Part shown: one piece after another, positions 24,575-36,026 of the stretch | Position numbering within the stretch: position 1 is the stretch's first letter | How the letters are laid out: each line of letters starts with the position of its first letter | Assembly (NCBI GenBank): GCA_021817825.1 | Contig: JAKAFS010000031.1 | Span: 1 to 39,013 of the forward strand | From: Deltaproteobacteria bacterium | Lineage (GTDB): Bacteria; Desulfobacterota; Syntrophia; Syntrophales; UBA5619 | Direction: 5' to 3' | DNA length: 39,013 nt | Translations under genes and position numbers: made by a program | Notes under the pieces: generated by a model | Told to the model about the DNA's origin: nothing | What the model saw: only the letters and a program-made list of their open reading frames with translations | The model's database searches: none

Positions 24575-27376
24575 TTACAACTTCCTTTCGATCTGCTCCT
24601 TTATATAGGCCTCGATCACGTCTCCGACATGAATGTCATTGTACCCTTCCAGGCCGATACCGCATTCGAATCCGGACAGGACCTCCTTGGCATCGTCCTT
24701 GAAGCGCCGCAGGGAAGCCATCTTGCCCTCGAAGACGACCACGCCGTCCCGAACCAGCCGCACCCCCGCCGTCCGGACAATCTTGCCGTCCGTCACGTAG
24801 CTGCCGGCGATGGCCCCGATCTTGGGCACCTTGAAGATCTCCCGCACCTCGGCGCGGCCCTGAACCACCTCTTTGAAGATGGGGTCGAGGAGACCCTCCA
24901 TGGCGGCCCGCACATCGGCAATGGCGTTGTAGATGATGTCGTAGAGCTTGATGTCCACCCCTTCCTGCTCGGCCACTTCCACGACCCGGGGATCCGGTCG
25001 GACATTGAAGCCGATGATGACGGCATTGGAGGCCGAGGCCAGCATGACGTCCGTCTCCGTGATCGTTCCGGTCGAACTGTGGATGACCTTGAGCTTGATG
25101 TCGTCGGTGGAGAGTTTGTTCAGGGCATCGATCAGCGCCTCGACGGAGCCCTGGACGTCGCCCTTGAGGATGACGTTGAGTTCCTTGACCCCTTCCTTCA
25201 TCTTCTGATAGAGCTGTTCGAGGGTGATCTTCGAGGTGGCGGAGAGTTCCCGTTCCCGTTCCTTCCGGATCCAGTATTCACCGATATTTCTGGCTTTCTT
25301 CTCGTCCTCGACGCAGATGAATTCCGAGCTGGCCTGGGGGACCTTCGAAAAACCGATCACCTCGACCGGCATGGACGGTCCCGCCTCGCTGATCCGCCGC
25401 CCCTGATCGTTGGTCATCGCCCGGACCCGACCGAATTCCGTCTTGGAGACGAAGGCATCCCCCTCGTGGAGGGTCCCCTCCTGGATCAGAACGGTTGCCA
25501 CCGGCCCCCGGCCCCGGTCCAGCTTCGCCTCGATAATCACCCCGCGGGCGGGCCGGTCGGGATCGGCCTTGAGTTCCATCATGTCGGCCTGGAGGAGGAT
25601 CATCTCCAGCAGTTCCTCGATCCCGAGCTTCTTTTTCGCCGAGACCTCGCAGAAGATCGTCTCGCCGCCCCAGTCTTCGGAGAGGAGATTGTACTCCGTG
25701 AGGGCCTGGCGGATCTTTCCCGAATCGGCGCCGGGCTTGTCGATCTTGTTGATGGCGACGATGATGGGAACACCGGCGATCTTGGCATGGTTGATCGCCT
25801 CCACCGTCTGGCCCATGACGCCGTCGTCGGCCGCCACAACCAGGATGACGATGTCGGTCACCTTCGCCCCTCTGGCCCGCATGGCCGTGAAGGCCTCATG
25901 ACCCGGCGTATCGAGAAAGACGATATCCCGGTCCTTGATCCGGACATGATAGGCGCCGATGGCCTGGGTGATGCCGCCCGCCTCGCCGTCGATCACATTC
26001 GTCTGGCGGATCGCATCGAGCAGCGAGGTCTTGCCATGGTCGACGTGGCCCATGATGGTCACGACCGGCGCCCGGGGCTTGAGAGCCTCGGGGGAGGCTT
26101 CGGCCTTGGGAATCGCCTCCTCCAGCAGTTCTCCCTGCGTCGATTCCACCTGGTAGTTGAACTCCGCGGCGATGAGGGTCGCCGTATCGAAATCGATCGC
26201 CTGGTTGATCGTCGCCATAACGCCCATCGCGATGAGTTTGGCAATGACCTCCGAGGCCTTGACGCCCATTCGCTTGGCCAGTTCCCCGACGGTGATCGCC
26301 TCGTCCACCTTGACCCGCCGTTTGATCGCCTTGGGAGTGGTGATCTCGGTTTTCTTCATCTTGACGGGCGCCGTTTTTTTCTCCTCCCGCCACCGGGACG
26401 GCCGGTCATCGCCCGCCTCGACCTCGATCCGCTTGCCCTTCTTATCGAGCTTCTGGATCAAGGTCTTCTTGCGGGGCGGCGCGGCCTCCCCCATCAGGAC
26501 CTCGACGGGGGGTTTCACCCCTTTCTTTTTCGATTTATCCGCATCGCTCCTTCCGGTCTTGTCTTCCCGGGAAGCCGGGGGAGGGAGCGGCGCTTTGACG
26601 TCCTTGGTAATCGTCAGGCCCGGCCTGCGGGGAATGTCCCGGCGCGGCCCCGTCGGCGACGGTCGGAATGTCTCGGTCGGCGCCTGGGGTCGGGCATCCC
26701 GTCCCGTGATGATCGGCCTGGCGTCCTGAGACGTCACGGGCAGCGGTTTTTTCTCACCTGCCTTGGACTCCGTTTCGGCAGTAGTCGCTGGCCTGGCAGC
26801 CTCCATCCGTTCCCCTGCCGGCGCTTCGGATTTCGGCTCCTGGGAAACCGGCTTTTCCGGTTTCGTCGCAACCGCCGCGGGACCGGCTCCCGGGGCTGAC
26901 TCTTTGACGGGCGCCGGCTTTACCGGCGGCATATCCGGCAAGACCACGAACTTGGGCGCAGGGGGTGCGTCGCCGCGATAGATCGACGTCCGTACAGGGG
27001 CTTCCTTGGGAGGGGGAGGCGGAACGGGCGCGGCCTCCTTCGGGGCCGGCTCCGGCTCCGGCGGCGGCGGCTCCACCACGGGGGCTTTTGCCTCCGGCGG
27101 CGGAGCGACCTCGGCAACGACGGGCTCCTCCGGCTTTCCCTCCTCGGCGGGGGTGCGGACCGCCCGGCGACGGATCACCGTGGACTTGATCCGCTGTTCC
27201 ACCACTTCGCGGGGTTCGGGAGACAGCAGCTCCGCCTGAATTCTTTCGAGATCGGCATCTTCGAGGGTGCTCGAATGGGAACGGACCGCAATGCCGATCT
27301 TTTCCAGACGGGTAATCAGCTCCTTGTTTTCCAGCCCCAATTCCTTGGCCAGTTCGTAGACTCTTTTTTTCGTCAT
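24575..27376 (-). CDS. infB: translation initiation factor IF-2
   Basis: GTPase that places initiator tRNA on the ribosome. The 933-residue protein has the small N-terminal IF2_N helix domain (1-55, [19 protein letters not shown]), a long Pro/Ala/Lys-rich linker (about 70-330), a second IF2_N region (about 355-410), the G domain with GHVDHGKT (443-450), DTPGHE and NKID, then domains II-IV. I use the ATG at 27376; a TTG two codons upstream is closer to the GGAG but gives an atypical start. nusA lies 41 bases upstream in the same operon. Confidence 0.97.
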   Translation of the reverse strand: MTKKRVYELAKELGLENKELITRLEKIGIAVRSHSSTLEDADLERIQAELLSPEPREVVEQRIKSTVIRRRAVRTPAEEGKPEEPVVAEVAPPPEAKAPVVEPPPPEPEPAPKEAAPVPPPPPKEAPVRTSIYRGDAPPAPKFVVLPDMPPVKPAPVKESAPGAGPAAVATKPEKPVSQEPKSEAPAGERMEAARPATTAETESKAGEKKPLPVTSQDARPIITGRDARPQAPTETFRPSPTGPRRDIPRRPGLTITKDVKAPLPPPASREDKTGRSDADKSKKKGVKPPVEVLMGEAAPPRKKTLIQKLDKKGKRIEVEAGDDRPSRWREEKKTAPVKMKKTEITTPKAIKRRVKVDEAITVGELAKRMGVKASEVIAKLIAMGVMATINQAIDFDTATLIAAEFNYQVESTQGELLEEAIPKAEASPEALKPRAPVVTIMGHVDHGKTSLLDAIRQTNVIDGEAGGITQAIGAYHVRIKDRDIVFLDTPGHEAFTAMRARGAKVTDIVILVVAADDGVMGQTVEAINHAKIAGVPIIVAINKIDKPGADSGKIRQALTEYNLLSEDWGGETIFCEVSAKKKLGIEELLEMILLQADMMELKADPDRPARGVIIEAKLDRGRGPVATVLIQEGTLHEGDAFVSKTEFGRVRAMTNDQGRRISEAGPSMPVEVIGFSKVPQASSEFICVEDEKKARNIGEYWIRKERERELSATSKITLEQLYQKMKEGVKELNVILKGDVQGSVEALIDALNKLSTDDIKLKVIHSSTGTITETDVMLASASNAVIIGFNVRPDPRVVEVAEQEGVDIKLYDIIYNAIADVRAAMEGLLDPIFKEVVQGRAEVREIFKVPKIGAIAGSYVTDGKIVRTAGVRLVRDGVVVFEGKMASLRRFKDDAKEVLSGFECGIGLEGYNDIHVGDVIEAYIKEQIERKL

Positions 27377-27417
27377 GCCCAAAACTCTCCTACGTAGATA
27401 CGTCCATCGAGGAAACG

Positions 27418-28686
27418 CTAAGCCGGAACGCCCTTCTCCCCGTCAGTTGCCTGATCGATCATCTTCACTGCTTCCTTGACCCACAGCTCCGCGGTTCCTT
27501 CACCCACGCCCGGGATCGCCGCCAGCTGCTCGGCGTCGGCAGTGGCCAACATCGCCACGCTCTTGAGTCCCGCCTTGAACAACTGCTCCGCCATCGCTTC
27601 GCCGATGCCCGGAATCGTCATGAGGTCCTTATAGCCGTTATCCGTCTTGGCCGCCGCGGTGGTTTCGCTCTTCACATCGATCTTCCAGCCCGTCAATTTC
27701 ACGGCGAGCCGGACATTCTGTCCATTCTTGCCGATCGCGAGGGAAAGCTGATCGTCGGGAACGATGACCTCCATGGCCCGGTTCTCATCGTCCACCAGAA
27801 CCCGGTTCACCTTCGCCGGCGACAGGGCGCTGCAGACATACTTGGCCTGATCTTCGGAATAGGGAACGATATCGATCTTTTCTCCCCGCAGTTCCTGGAC
27901 GACGCTCTGGACGCGTGCCCCTCTCATCCCGACGCAGGCGCCCACGGGATCGATATCCTTGTCGCGCGTCCGGACCGAGATTTTCGACCGTTTCCCCGGT
28001 TCCCGCGAGACGTTGACGATCTCGATCAGCCCTTCGGAGATCTCGGGAACTTCCACCTCGAAGAGGGCTTTCAAGAACCCCGGATGAGTCCGGGAAAGGA
28101 TGATCTGGGGGCCCTTCGTGATCTTCTTGACCTCGCAGATGAAGGCCCTGATCCGCTCTCCGCGCTTGTAGGACTCCTTGAAGATCTGTTCCGAGACGGG
28201 GATGATCCCTTCGGAACGGCCCAGGTTCACGATGATGTTCCCGCCCTCGAAGCGCTGCACGAAGCCATTGGCCAGTTCGCCCTTCCGGTCGTGATACTCT
28301 TCATAGATGTTGTCCCGCTCGGCATCCTTCACGCGCTGAATGATAATCTGCTTGGCCGTCTGCACGGCGATCCGGCCGAAGGTCGTGGTATCGAGCTTGA
28401 TGCCGAGGCTGTCCCCGGGTTCCGCTTCCTCATCGAGAGTGCGCCGGGCTTCGGCAGTGGAGATATGGAGATCGGGATCGAGGACCTTCTCCATCACCAT
28501 CTTGAACTGGAAGACCTCGATCTCACCCGCCTCTTCGTTGTAGTGGGCCTCCAATTCGACCTCGGCGCCCAGCTTCTTGCGGGCCGCCGTCAGCATGGCA
28601 TCCTCCAGGGCTTTGACAATGATCTCCCTGTCGATCCCGCGATCCTTGCCCATCTGCTCTATCAGGCGTTTCAATTCGGGAAACAT
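27418..28686 (-). CDS. nusA: transcription termination/antitermination factor NusA
   Basis: Binds RNA polymerase and modulates pausing, termination and antitermination. The 422-residue protein has the polymerase-binding N-terminal domain (1-130), S1 (about 136-200), KH1 with GMRGARV (253-259), KH2 with GKNGQNV (319-325) and one C-terminal helix-hairpin-helix region (about 355-415). The ATG has GGAGG eight bases before it. Because NusA affects terminator efficiency, the tandem terminators ahead of rimP are of interest for autoregulation. Confidence 0.97.
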   Translation of the reverse strand: MFPELKRLIEQMGKDRGIDREIIVKALEDAMLTAARKKLGAEVELEAHYNEEAGEIEVFQFKMVMEKVLDPDLHISTAEARRTLDEEAEPGDSLGIKLDTTTFGRIAVQTAKQIIIQRVKDAERDNIYEEYHDRKGELANGFVQRFEGGNIIVNLGRSEGIIPVSEQIFKESYKRGERIRAFICEVKKITKGPQIILSRTHPGFLKALFEVEVPEISEGLIEIVNVSREPGKRSKISVRTRDKDIDPVGACVGMRGARVQSVVQELRGEKIDIVPYSEDQAKYVCSALSPAKVNRVLVDDENRAMEVIVPDDQLSLAIGKNGQNVRLAVKLTGWKIDVKSETTAAAKTDNGYKDLMTIPGIGEAMAEQLFKAGLKSVAMLATADAEQLAAIPGVGEGTAELWVKEAVKMIDQATDGEKGVPA

Positions 28687-28730
28687 TCAAAAACCTCCGT
28701 TATCATTTCGCTGGACGCGCCTTGGCATCC

Positions 28731-29204
28731 TCATTTATAAATCAAATTGGCCTTATCTACCGCCTCCCGGGGAATCCGAAAGGTCTTTCCGGCGGACCGG
28801 ATCACGAGCGTCTTGATGCCATCCGCAACTTCGTAATCGACCAGTTCGCCGCTGAACTTGCGCCGCCCCTCGATCCTTTCCCCGAGACGCAGAGTGACCT
28901 CCGAACCGCGATACTTCAGGAAATCCTTGTCGCGATAGAGGGGCCGATCCAACCCCGGGGAGGAAACCTCCAGGACGTAGGGGCCGGGCGGCACATCGTG
29001 GACGTCGAGCAAGTCCCCCAGCTGGTTGCTGACCCGTGCGCAGTCGTCGACGGTCACGCTGCCCTCTTCCCGGTCCATATAGATCCGGACCACCCAGCGC
29101 GTTTGCATCTTCAGGCATTCCACCAGGATCGGTTCCATTCCCTCGGCGGCAAGAACCGATTCGGCCAGCTGCCAGATCTGATCCTCATGTGACGACTGCA
29201 CCAC
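28731..29204 (-). CDS. rimP: ribosome maturation factor RimP
   Basis: Needed for 30S subunit assembly. The 157-residue protein has the N-terminal domain with VVRIYMDREEGSVTVDDCARVSNQLGDLLDV and the signature YVLEVSSPGLDRPLYRDKDF, followed by the Sm-like C-terminal domain. The start is GTG at 29202-29204 with AGGAGGG about eight bases upstream. It is the first protein gene of the nusA operon and lies directly after a terminator hairpin. Confidence 0.94.
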   Translation of the reverse strand: MVQSSHEDQIWQLAESVLAAEGMEPILVECLKMQTRWVVRIYMDREEGSVTVDDCARVSNQLGDLLDVHDVPPGPYVLEVSSPGLDRPLYRDKDFLKYRGSEVTLRLGERIEGRRKFSGELVDYEVADGIKTLVIRSAGKTFRIPREAVDKANLIYK

Positions 29205-29221
29205 AGAACCACCCTCCTATG

Positions 29222-29247
29222 AAAAAAAAAGTGGGCTAAAGCCCACT
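29222..29247 (-). terminator. intrinsic terminator / attenuator directly before rimP
   Basis: On the - strand AGTGGGC-TTTA-GCCCACT is followed by eight to nine T (complement of 29222-29230). Only a few bases separate the T-run from the rimP ribosome site (29212-29218). It would stop transcription just before the operon unless read through. Confidence 0.75.
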
Positions 29248-29286
29248 CAGCAAAACCCGCCGATGATTTTGAACGCCCTTTAACAC

Positions 29287-29322
29287 AAAAAAAGACCGAT
29301 TGCAAGGAAAAAATCGGTCTTT
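29287..29322 (-). terminator. intrinsic terminator after tRNA-Gly
   Basis: AAAGACCGAT (29291-29300) pairs perfectly with ATCGGTCTTT (29313-29322), ten pairs, and on the - strand continues into seven T in total (complement of 29287-29293). A GC-rich tandem CCCCCGTGGGG motif (about 29325-29347) lies between it and the tRNA. Confidence 0.8.
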
Positions 29323-29358
29323 ACACCCCCACGGGGGCCCCACGGGGGAAGGATAAAA

Positions 29359-29435
<77 letters not shown>

Positions 29436-29481
29436 TTATGGATGAGGGGATCACTCCCCGCGCCTTTGTAAATGGAGGCCC

Positions 29482-29509
29482 ATCTTAATCAACGGCGGTT
29501 TTTTGTCAA
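29482..29509 (-). promoter_or_regulatory. promoter of tRNA-Gly
   Basis: On the - strand a perfect TTGACA (complement of 29504-29509), a 16-base spacer and TAAGAT (complement of 29482-29487). The -35 hexamer includes the TGA stop codon of hisD. The start is expected near 29475, about 40 bases before the tRNA. Confidence 0.6.
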
Positions 29510-30804
29510 GCCTTTTTTGCAGCGAGCCGCAGGAGGGCCGAGCGGCCGTGGGCCTCCAGCCCCTCAAGAGAAGCAAAGCGGCCCGTCTGCCGACCGTACC
29601 GTTCCAAGGCCTCCCGGGAAAACTCCAGGACCGAGGTCCGTTTGCAGAAGTCGTAGACCCCGAGCGGCGAAGCGAAGCGGGCCGTCCCGCCGGTCGGCAG
29701 GACATGGTTGGGGCCGGCCATGTAGTCGCCCAGGGCCTCGGGGGTGTAGCTCCCCAGAAAGATCGCCCCGGCGTTTTTGAGTTCCGGAAGCAGGGTCCGG
29801 GGCTCTTGGACCATCACCTCCAGGTGTTCCGGGGCGAAGCGGTTGGCCAGGGCCACGGCCTCCGCAAGGCTGGCCGTCACGATCGCCGCGCCGTAGGACT
29901 CCAGCGACCGGGCGGCAATGTCCCGGCGGCTGAGCGTGGCCAGTTGCCGGTCCACCTCCCGGGCCACGGCCCGGGCAAATCCTTCGTCGGGGGTCAGCAA
30001 AAGGGCGCTCGCCAGGGCGTCGTGTTCCGCCTGGGCCAGGAGGTCCGCAGCGGCAAAGGCCGGCTCCCCCAAACCGTCGGCGATGATCAGCACCTCGCTG
30101 GGGCCGGCGATCATGTCGATCGCCACCTGGCCGAAGACCATCTTCTTGGCCATGGCCACATAGGCGTTTCCGGGACCGACGATCTTGTCCACCTGCGGGA
30201 CCGAGGCCGTGCCATAGGCCAGCGCCGCAACCGCCTGGGCGCCGCCGATCTTGAAGATCCGGGTCACGCCGGAGAGCTCCGCGGCGGCCGCGATAAAGGG
30301 CGAGAGTTTTCCGTCCTTCGTGGGGGAGACGAGAACGATCTCGCCGACACCGGCAATGCGGGCCGGGATGGCCGTCATGAGGACCGTGGAGGGGTAGCAG
30401 GCCGTTCCTCCCGGGGCATAGATCCCGACCTTCTCCAGGGGCAAAAGCCGCTGGCCTAAACTGACTCCCTCTTCGTCGCCGACCGACCACCCTTCCTGGC
30501 GCTGGCGCTCGTGGAACCGGCTGATCCGCTCGGCGGCCAGGCTCAGGATCGCGAGATCTTCCGGAGCCACCTGCGCCGCAGCGGTCCTGCGCTCCTCGGC
30601 CGTCGCCTCGACCGTGGCGGCCGTCACGGCATGGCCGTCCCAGCGGGCGGTGTACTCGAAGAGGGCCGCGTCGCCGCGCGTCGCCACAGCGTCGACGATC
30701 TTGCCCACCGCCTGCCAGAGTTCGGGGTCGAAGGTCTTGCCCCGCTCCCGGATCCGCCGGAATTCCCCCTCAAAGGCGGCTTCGTCGGTCCTAATGATCT
30801 TCAT
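29506..30804 (-). CDS. hisD: histidinol dehydrogenase
   Basis: Zn/NAD enzyme for the last two steps of histidine synthesis. The 432-residue protein is full length and contains the family signature around [37 protein letters not shown] for NAD binding and [10 protein letters not shown] with the catalytic Glu-His. The ATG has AAGGAGAAGG. In related genomes hisG commonly lies between murA and hisD; here it is missing from this place. The gene follows murA by 68 bases. Confidence 0.97.
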   Translation of the reverse strand: MKIIRTDEAAFEGEFRRIRERGKTFDPELWQAVGKIVDAVATRGDAALFEYTARWDGHAVTAATVEATAEERRTAAAQVAPEDLAILSLAAERISRFHERQRQEGWSVGDEEGVSLGQRLLPLEKVGIYAPGGTACYPSTVLMTAIPARIAGVGEIVLVSPTKDGKLSPFIAAAAELSGVTRIFKIGGAQAVAALAYGTASVPQVDKIVGPGNAYVAMAKKMVFGQVAIDMIAGPSEVLIIADGLGEPAFAAADLLAQAEHDALASALLLTPDEGFARAVAREVDRQLATLSRRDIAARSLESYGAAIVTASLAEAVALANRFAPEHLEVMVQEPRTLLPELKNAGAIFLGSYTPEALGDYMAGPNHVLPTGGTARFASPLGVYDFCKRTSVLEFSREALERYGRQTGRFASLEGLEAHGRSALLRLAAKKA

Positions 30805-30872
30805 GCCTTCTCCTTCTTCCTGTTAAACATATCTGCTTATATAATTAGCTTTTTAGCGCTATTAGACTTTCA

Positions 30873-32126
30873 TTAACCGGAAATTCGCCGGATATCGGCC
30901 CCCAGCGCTGAAAATTTTTCTTCAATTTTTTGATAGCCGCGGTCGATGTGATAGACCCGGGAAAGGGTCGTCGTCCCCTCGGCCCCCAGGGCCGCCAGGA
31001 TCAGAGACGCCGAAGCCCGCAGGTCCGTCGCCATGACCGGCGCCCCGTGCAGTTTGGGCACCCCCCTAACGATGGCGCTTTTCCCTTCGATGACGATATC
31101 GGCGCCCATCCGGACCATCTCGCTGACATGCATGAAACGGTTTTCGAAAACCGTCTCGGTAATCACCGAAAGCCCGTTGGCCACGGTCATGAGCGCCATG
31201 ATCTGGGCCTGGAGGTCCGTAGGAAAGCCGGGATAGGGCAGGGTCTTGACATCGACGCTCCGCAGGGCGCGGCCCCCCTTCACCCGCATCGAATCGGCGG
31301 TCGCTTTGACGGAAATCCCCGTATCCTTCAACCGGGCCAGCAGGGCATCCAGATGGGCAGGGTTGCAGTCGCGGATGCGGATATCCCCGCCGGTGATCCC
31401 GGCGGCAATCAGGAACGTGCCGGCCTCGATCCGATCGGGAATGACCGCCGCCTCCACGGGATGGAGACGCTCCACCCCTTCGATGACGATCACATCGCTC
31501 CCGGCCCCCTGGATCCGGGCCCCCATGCCGATGAGCACCTCGGCGAGATTGACGATCTCCGGCTCCCGGGCGGCGTTTTTCAGGACCGTGGTGCCCTTGG
31601 CCAGCGTCGCGGCCATCATGATGTTTTCCGTTCCCGTCACGGTCGAAAGATCGAAATAGATCTCCGCCCCTTTCAGACGCGCGGCCTTGGCCTCCACATA
31701 GCCGTCCTTGAGCGTCACCTCGGCGCCCATCTCCTGGAGGGCCTTGATATGGAGGTTGACCGGCCGGGCGCCGATGGCGCAGCCGCCGGGCAGGGAGACC
31801 CGTGCCTCGCCCATCCGCGCCACGAGCGGACCGAGGACCAGGATCGAGGCCCGCATGGTCCGGACCAGGTCGTAGGAGGCCTCGCACTGGGTGATTTGGC
31901 CGGCATTCATCCGAAGCGTCTCCCCCTCCGCCTCCATCGTCACGCCGAGGCTCTTGAGCAGCTTCTTGATCGTCGTGATATCCAGCAGGTCCGGGATATT
32001 GTGAAAGGTGTTCCAGCCGTCGACCAAAAGCGCCGACGCCATGATCGGCAACGCGGCATTCTTGGCCCCGCTGATCCGGACCTCGCCCTCCAGCCGCTTT
32101 CCCCCGACGATCACCATCTTGTCCAT
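30873..32126 (-). CDS. murA: UDP-N-acetylglucosamine 1-carboxyvinyltransferase
   Basis: First committed step of peptidoglycan synthesis. The 417-residue protein has the N-terminal K22-N23 pair in SGAKNAALP and the catalytic loop [11 protein letters not shown] with C116, the residue attacked by fosfomycin; Cys rather than Asp predicts a sensitive enzyme type. Start ATG with GGAG. It begins three bases after prmC. Confidence 0.97.
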   Translation of the reverse strand: MDKMVIVGGKRLEGEVRISGAKNAALPIMASALLVDGWNTFHNIPDLLDITTIKKLLKSLGVTMEAEGETLRMNAGQITQCEASYDLVRTMRASILVLGPLVARMGEARVSLPGGCAIGARPVNLHIKALQEMGAEVTLKDGYVEAKAARLKGAEIYFDLSTVTGTENIMMAATLAKGTTVLKNAAREPEIVNLAEVLIGMGARIQGAGSDVIVIEGVERLHPVEAAVIPDRIEAGTFLIAAGITGGDIRIRDCNPAHLDALLARLKDTGISVKATADSMRVKGGRALRSVDVKTLPYPGFPTDLQAQIMALMTVANGLSVITETVFENRFMHVSEMVRMGADIVIEGKSAIVRGVPKLHGAPVMATDLRASASLILAALGAEGTTTLSRVYHIDRGYQKIEEKFSALGADIRRISG

Positions 32127-32129
32127 TGT

Positions 32130-32984
32130 TCACTCCTCTTTTCTTCTTGCGATCGCGACCCGGTCGATCCCGCCGTAGTCGGCACGGAAACGGATGTTAT
32201 CATAGAATCCCCCATCCCGAAAGAGGGCTTCAACCGACTCTTTCTGCCCATCGCCGATTTCCAGGAGCATCGTCCCTCCTGGCGACAACCGGCGCACCCC
32301 TTCCCGAATGATCCGGCAAAGGACGTCCAGTCCGTCGGGGCCGGCGATGAGCGCTCCCTGGGGTTCGAACTCCCGGATCCCCGCCGGAAGCAGGCGATAG
32401 TCCTCATCGGTGATGTACGGCGGATTGGAACAGATGAGATCAAAGGGACCTTCGGCTTCGGCGAAAAGATCGCCCTGCAAAAATTCGATCCGCTCGGCCA
32501 GGCCGTGACGGACGGCATTGCGACGGGCCACCGTCAGGGCAGCAGGCGAAAGGTCCGTCGCCGCTATCTGTGCCCGGGGCAGTTCGCTCGCCAGAGCGAC
32601 GGCGATCGCGCCGCTTCCGGTGCCGATATCGATGATCCGGGACGCCGCCCCTGATCCGCAGCAGGCGAGCGCCTCTTCGACCAGACACTCCGTTTCCGGG
32701 CGGGGGATCAGGACCGCGGGATTGACCGCGAAGGTGAGCGACCAGAACTCCTTTTCCCCCGTGACATAGGCCACCGGCTCGCCGCCGCAGCGTCTGGCGA
32801 CCCAGGCCGCAAAAGCCGTCGCCTCTGCTTCGGACAAACGCCTCTCCGGATGGAGGACGAGCCCCAGGCGGTCGATCTTGAGAAAATGCATGAGGAGGAC
32901 CTCGGCGTCGAGCCGGGGAGAGGGGCTGCCGCAGGCCAGCAGATCGCGAGTCGTATCGCGAAGAATCGTCCGGAGTTCCGTCAT
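32130..32984 (-). CDS. prmC: peptide chain release factor glutamine methyltransferase
   Basis: Methylates the Gln of the GGQ motif of release factors. The 284-residue protein has an N-terminal helical domain, the SAM-binding GTGSG (121-125) and the catalytic NPPY (187-190). The frame is open upstream, but that part lies in the inverted-repeat element, so I use the ATG at 32984. It follows its substrate gene prfA, with the repeat between them. Confidence 0.94.
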   Translation of the reverse strand: MTELRTILRDTTRDLLACGSPSPRLDAEVLLMHFLKIDRLGLVLHPERRLSEAEATAFAAWVARRCGGEPVAYVTGEKEFWSLTFAVNPAVLIPRPETECLVEEALACCGSGAASRIIDIGTGSGAIAVALASELPRAQIAATDLSPAALTVARRNAVRHGLAERIEFLQGDLFAEAEGPFDLICSNPPYITDEDYRLLPAGIREFEPQGALIAGPDGLDVLCRIIREGVRRLSPGGTMLLEIGDGQKESVEALFRDGGFYDNIRFRADYGGIDRVAIARRKEE

Positions 32985-33038
32985 GTTACCTTGAAGCCAC
33001 CCTGTCTTTCGCCGGGACTTGAAAACACCTTGCCGGGG

Positions 33039-33178
33039 AGGCTGTTCAAAAAAGCTTAGCGGCAAGGCGCGCAAAACCTGAGGAACGAGGCGCACTTTCC
33101 GTAGGCCGCAAGGCTGCCCCCGCGAAGGCGGGGGAAGGTTGCAGTGCAACGCGGCAGATGAGCGTTTTTCAACAGCCT
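33039..33178. repeat. 140-bp inverted-repeat (MITE-like) element
   Basis: The ends AGGCTGTT-C-AAAAA-A-GC (33039-33055) and GC-G-TTTTT-C-AACAGCCT (33162-33178) are inverted repeats, 15 of 17 paired. Inside are a perfect 7-bp hairpin CCCCCGC/GCGGGGG (33117-33134) and the palindrome TTGCAGTGCAA. No open frame of its own. The right end abuts the prfA stop codon (33180-33182). The outer motif CAGGCTGTTGAAAAA is, to my knowledge, a dispersed repeat end in several deltaproteobacterial genomes. Confidence 0.75.
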
Positions 33179-33179
33179 G

Positions 33180-34253
33180 TCAGCTGGACTGCTTGAGCGC
33201 TTCGGCCTGATAATGGGTTGTAAGGGCATCGAGCATGAACAGGATATCTCCGTTCAGAAAGCCCTCCAGATTGTAGGAAGTCAGTCCGATCCGGTGATCC
33301 GTGATCCGGCCCTGGGGGAAATTGTAGGTTCTGATCCGCTCGCTGCGATCGCCGCTGCCCACCTGGGTTTTCCGTTTTTCCGAGATCTCGGCGTTCTGCT
33401 TTTGCACCGCCAGATCGAGCAACCGCGAACGGAGGACCTTCATCGCCTTGTTCTTGTTCTTGAGCTGGGATTTTTCGTCCTGGCAGGTGACGACCATCCC
33501 GGTCGGCAGATGGGTGATCCGGACGGCCGAGTCCGTCGTATTGACGCTCTGGCCGCCGTGGCCCGTCGACCGGTACACATCGACCCGAAGATCGTTGGGA
33601 TCGATGGTCAGTTCCACCTCTTCCACCTCGGGCATGATGGCCACGGTGACCGCCGAGGTATGGATCCGGCCTTGGGCCTCGGTGATCGGCACCCGCTGGA
33701 CCCGGTGAACGCCGCTTTCGTATTTGAGCTGGCTGTAGGCGCCCTGCCCCGCGACCAGGGCGATGACTTCCTTCAAGCCGCCCATGCCGCCGGAGGGGGT
33801 GCTGCTCATCACCTCCACCTTCCAGCCGCGGGTTTCTGCAAAGCGCGCATACATCCGAAAGAGGTCTTCGGCGAAAAGCCCCGCCTCGTCGCCTCCCGTG
33901 CCGGCCCGGATCTCGAGAAAGACGTTTTTGTCGTCGTTCGGGTCCTTGGGCAAAAGCAGGACCTTGAGGCGCGCTTCCAGCCCTTCCAGCGCTTCCTGCA
34001 ACGCGGGCAACTCCTCTTTGGCCAGTTCCCGCATCCCTTCGTCGCTGTCCTTGAGCATTTCCTGCGTTTCGGCGAGGTGCCGACCGGTTTGCTCGTACTG
34101 CCGGAAGGTCTCCACCAGGGCGCCCAGGTCGGAATGCTCCTTGGCGTACTTCTGATAGACACCGGGCTTGCCGACCACGGCCGGGTCGCTGAGGAGCTGC
34201 TCCAACTCCAGATAGCGCGCTTCTACGTCTTTGAGTTTATCGAATAGGGCCAT
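33180..34253 (-). CDS. prfA: peptide chain release factor 1
   Basis: Recognises UAA and UAG and releases the finished protein. The 357-residue protein has the codon-recognition PxT motif as PIT (189-191) and the catalytic GGQ (233-235) in [19 protein letters not shown]. The PIT triplet (not PAT as in E. coli) still fits the RF1 pattern. The ATG lacks a strong ribosome site. The stop codon touches the inverted-repeat element, so the element ends the coding unit without changing it. Confidence 0.97.
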   Translation of the reverse strand: MALFDKLKDVEARYLELEQLLSDPAVVGKPGVYQKYAKEHSDLGALVETFRQYEQTGRHLAETQEMLKDSDEGMRELAKEELPALQEALEGLEARLKVLLLPKDPNDDKNVFLEIRAGTGGDEAGLFAEDLFRMYARFAETRGWKVEVMSSTPSGGMGGLKEVIALVAGQGAYSQLKYESGVHRVQRVPITEAQGRIHTSAVTVAIMPEVEEVELTIDPNDLRVDVYRSTGHGGQSVNTTDSAVRITHLPTGMVVTCQDEKSQLKNKNKAMKVLRSRLLDLAVQKQNAEISEKRKTQVGSGDRSERIRTYNFPQGRITDHRIGLTSYNLEGFLNGDILFMLDALTTHYQAEALKQSS

Positions 34254-34429
34254 AGATTCAACCGTCCGTCGGAGAAAATCGCCGCCGGGCCTCGGCCGGA
34301 CCTAAATGCCGGCATGCGCGATGATGAGACGTTCCGGAGCTTCAAAGGCAGGGGTGATCTGCACCGGGCGTCGCCTCGGCAGATCCCCCTGTTGGGAAAT
34401 AAAAACGGGATGTGTGCGGAACTCTCCGC

Positions 34430-34636
34430 TTACTTTTCCTTGCCGGCGTACTTCTTCTTGAACCGTTCCACGCGGCCCGCGGTATCCATGATCTTCTGTT
34501 TCCCGGTCATGAAAGGATGACACTGGGAGCAGATTTCAACCTTGATGTCATGCTTGGTGGACCGCGTTTCGATCACATTCCCGCAGACGCAGCTGATGGT
34601 GGTTTCCTTATATTCCGGATGGATGCCTTCTTTCAT
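34430..34636 (-). CDS. rpmE: 50S ribosomal protein L31 (zinc form)
   Basis: The 68-residue protein begins [20 protein letters not shown] and retains the zinc ligands C16, C18, C36 and C39, so it is the zinc-bound (C+) version. The ATG at 34636 has GAGGAGAAGGG upstream; the longer frame is not used. It lies between rho and prfA, the usual order; the DUF1385 gene sometimes found before prfA is absent and the 176-base spacer holds no gene. Confidence 0.96.
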   Translation of the reverse strand: MKEGIHPEYKETTISCVCGNVIETRSTKHDIKVEICSQCHPFMTGKQKIMDTAGRVERFKKKYAGKEK

Positions 34637-34778
34637 AACCGACCCTTCTCCTCTTTCAAAAGAATGCCCCGCGGCTTTATTGAACCGACGGGCTTCCTGT
34701 TTATTTGCCGCCCACGACTTGGGGTGCCTTATAACCATTCACGAAGGAAATCAAGCTTTTTTTCTCTTCCGGCCGCAC

Positions 34779-36026
34779 TTACGAATTCATGGAATCCAGG
34801 AAGAGCTGATTGTTGTCCGTCTTGCGCACCTTGTCGATGATGAACTCCATGGCGTCCACGGGGTTCATCTCCTGGAGCAGCCTCCGCAGAATCCAGATCC
34901 GGTTCAGGTTCGCCTTCGGCGTCAGGAGTTCTTCCTTCCGCGTTCCGGAACGGATCAGGTCGAAGGCCGGGAAGACCCGGCGGTCGGCGATCCGGCGGTC
35001 GAGGTGGAGCTCCATGTTGCCGGTTCCCTTGAATTCTTCGAAGATGACTTCGTCCATCCGGCTGCCCGTATCGATCAGGGCCGTGGAGATGATCGTCAGG
35101 CTCCCGCCGTTTTCGATGTTCCGGGCGGCCCCGAAGAACCGCTTGGGCTTGTGCAGGGCGTTGGAATCGACACCGCCGGAGAGGACCTTCCCGGAGGGCG
35201 GCACGACCGTGTTGTAGGCCCGGGCCAAACGGGTGATGCTGTCCAGGAGGATGACGACGTCCTTTTTATGCTCCACGAGCCGTTTTGCCTTCTCGATGAC
35301 CATCTCGGCCACCTGGACGTGGCGGGTCGCCGGTTCGTCGAAGGTAGAGGAAATCACCTCGCCGGCGACGCTGCGCTGCATGTCGGTGACCTCTTCGGGC
35401 CGCTCGTCGATCAAAAGGACCATCAGGACGACCTCGCTGTGGTTCTTCGTGATGGCGTGGGCGATGTCCTGGAGAAGGACGGTCTTACCGGCCCGGGGCG
35501 GAGAGACGATCAGGCCGCGCTGCCCCTTGCCGATGGGGGTGAAGAGGTCCATGATCCGGGTGGAGAAGTTTTCGGGGTTGAATTCCAGGTTCAATTTCTC
35601 CTCAGGATAAAGAGGAGTGAGGTTGTCGAAGAGGATCTTGTCGCGCGCCGCCTCGGGCGATTCGAAGTTGACCTCGTCCACCTTCAGGAGGGCAAAGTAC
35701 TTTTCGCCTTCCTTGGGGGGCCTGACCTCGCCGGACACCGTGTCGCCGGTCCGCAGGCTGAAGCGGCGGATCTGCGAAGGCGAGATGTAGATGTCGTCGG
35801 GGCTGGGGAGGTAGTTGTAATCGACGGCGCGGAGGAAGCCGAAACCGTCCGGGAGGATCTCCAGCACCCCGGAACCGGAAATGACGCCGTTCTTGTCGGC
35901 CTGGGTCTGGAGGATCGCGAAGATCAGGTCCTGTCTTCGCATGCCGCTGGCGCCCGGCACATCCAGGCTGTTGGCCAGCTTGGCCAGTTCGCTGATCGGC
36001 TGCCGCTTGATGTCTTCGATGTTCAT
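34779..36026 (-). CDS. rho: transcription termination factor Rho
   Basis: Hexameric RNA helicase that ends transcription. The 415-residue protein has the N-terminal helical and cold-shock-like RNA-binding domains ([10 protein letters not shown] at 58-67), Walker A SPPRAGKT (175-182), Walker [16 protein letters not shown] and the Q/R loop region [15 protein letters not shown]. No lineage-specific insert is seen. ATG with AAGGA. It has its own promoter and a leader of about 236 bases. Confidence 0.98.
   Translation of the reverse strand: MNIEDIKRQPISELAKLANSLDVPGASGMRRQDLIFAILQTQADKNGVISGSGVLEILPDGFGFLRAVDYNYLPSPDDIYISPSQIRRFSLRTGDTVSGEVRPPKEGEKYFALLKVDEVNFESPEAARDKILFDNLTPLYPEEKLNLEFNPENFSTRIMDLFTPIGKGQRGLIVSPPRAGKTVLLQDIAHAITKNHSEVVLMVLLIDERPEEVTDMQRSVAGEVISSTFDEPATRHVQVAEMVIEKAKRLVEHKKDVVILLDSITRLARAYNTVVPPSGKVLSGGVDSNALHKPKRFFGAARNIENGGSLTIISTALIDTGSRMDEVIFEEFKGTGNMELHLDRRIADRRVFPAFDLIRSGTRKEELLTPKANLNRIWILRRLLQEMNPVDAMEFIIDKVRKTDNNQLFLDSMNS

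Noticed and set aside
24629..26899. 756-codon open frame on the + strand opposite infB (and similar long ones opposite pilQ, murA and holA)
   Set aside because: Antisense shadows caused by GC-rich codon use; the - strand proteins are unmistakable full-length families.
29323..29350. Tandem CCCCCGTGGGG motif next to tRNA-Gly as a separate terminator
   Set aside because: No T-run follows and the two flanking intrinsic terminators explain the region better.
32985..33149. N-terminal extension of PrmC to 33149
   Set aside because: It would translate the inverted-repeat element and is not part of the family; the ATG at 32984 gives a normal length.
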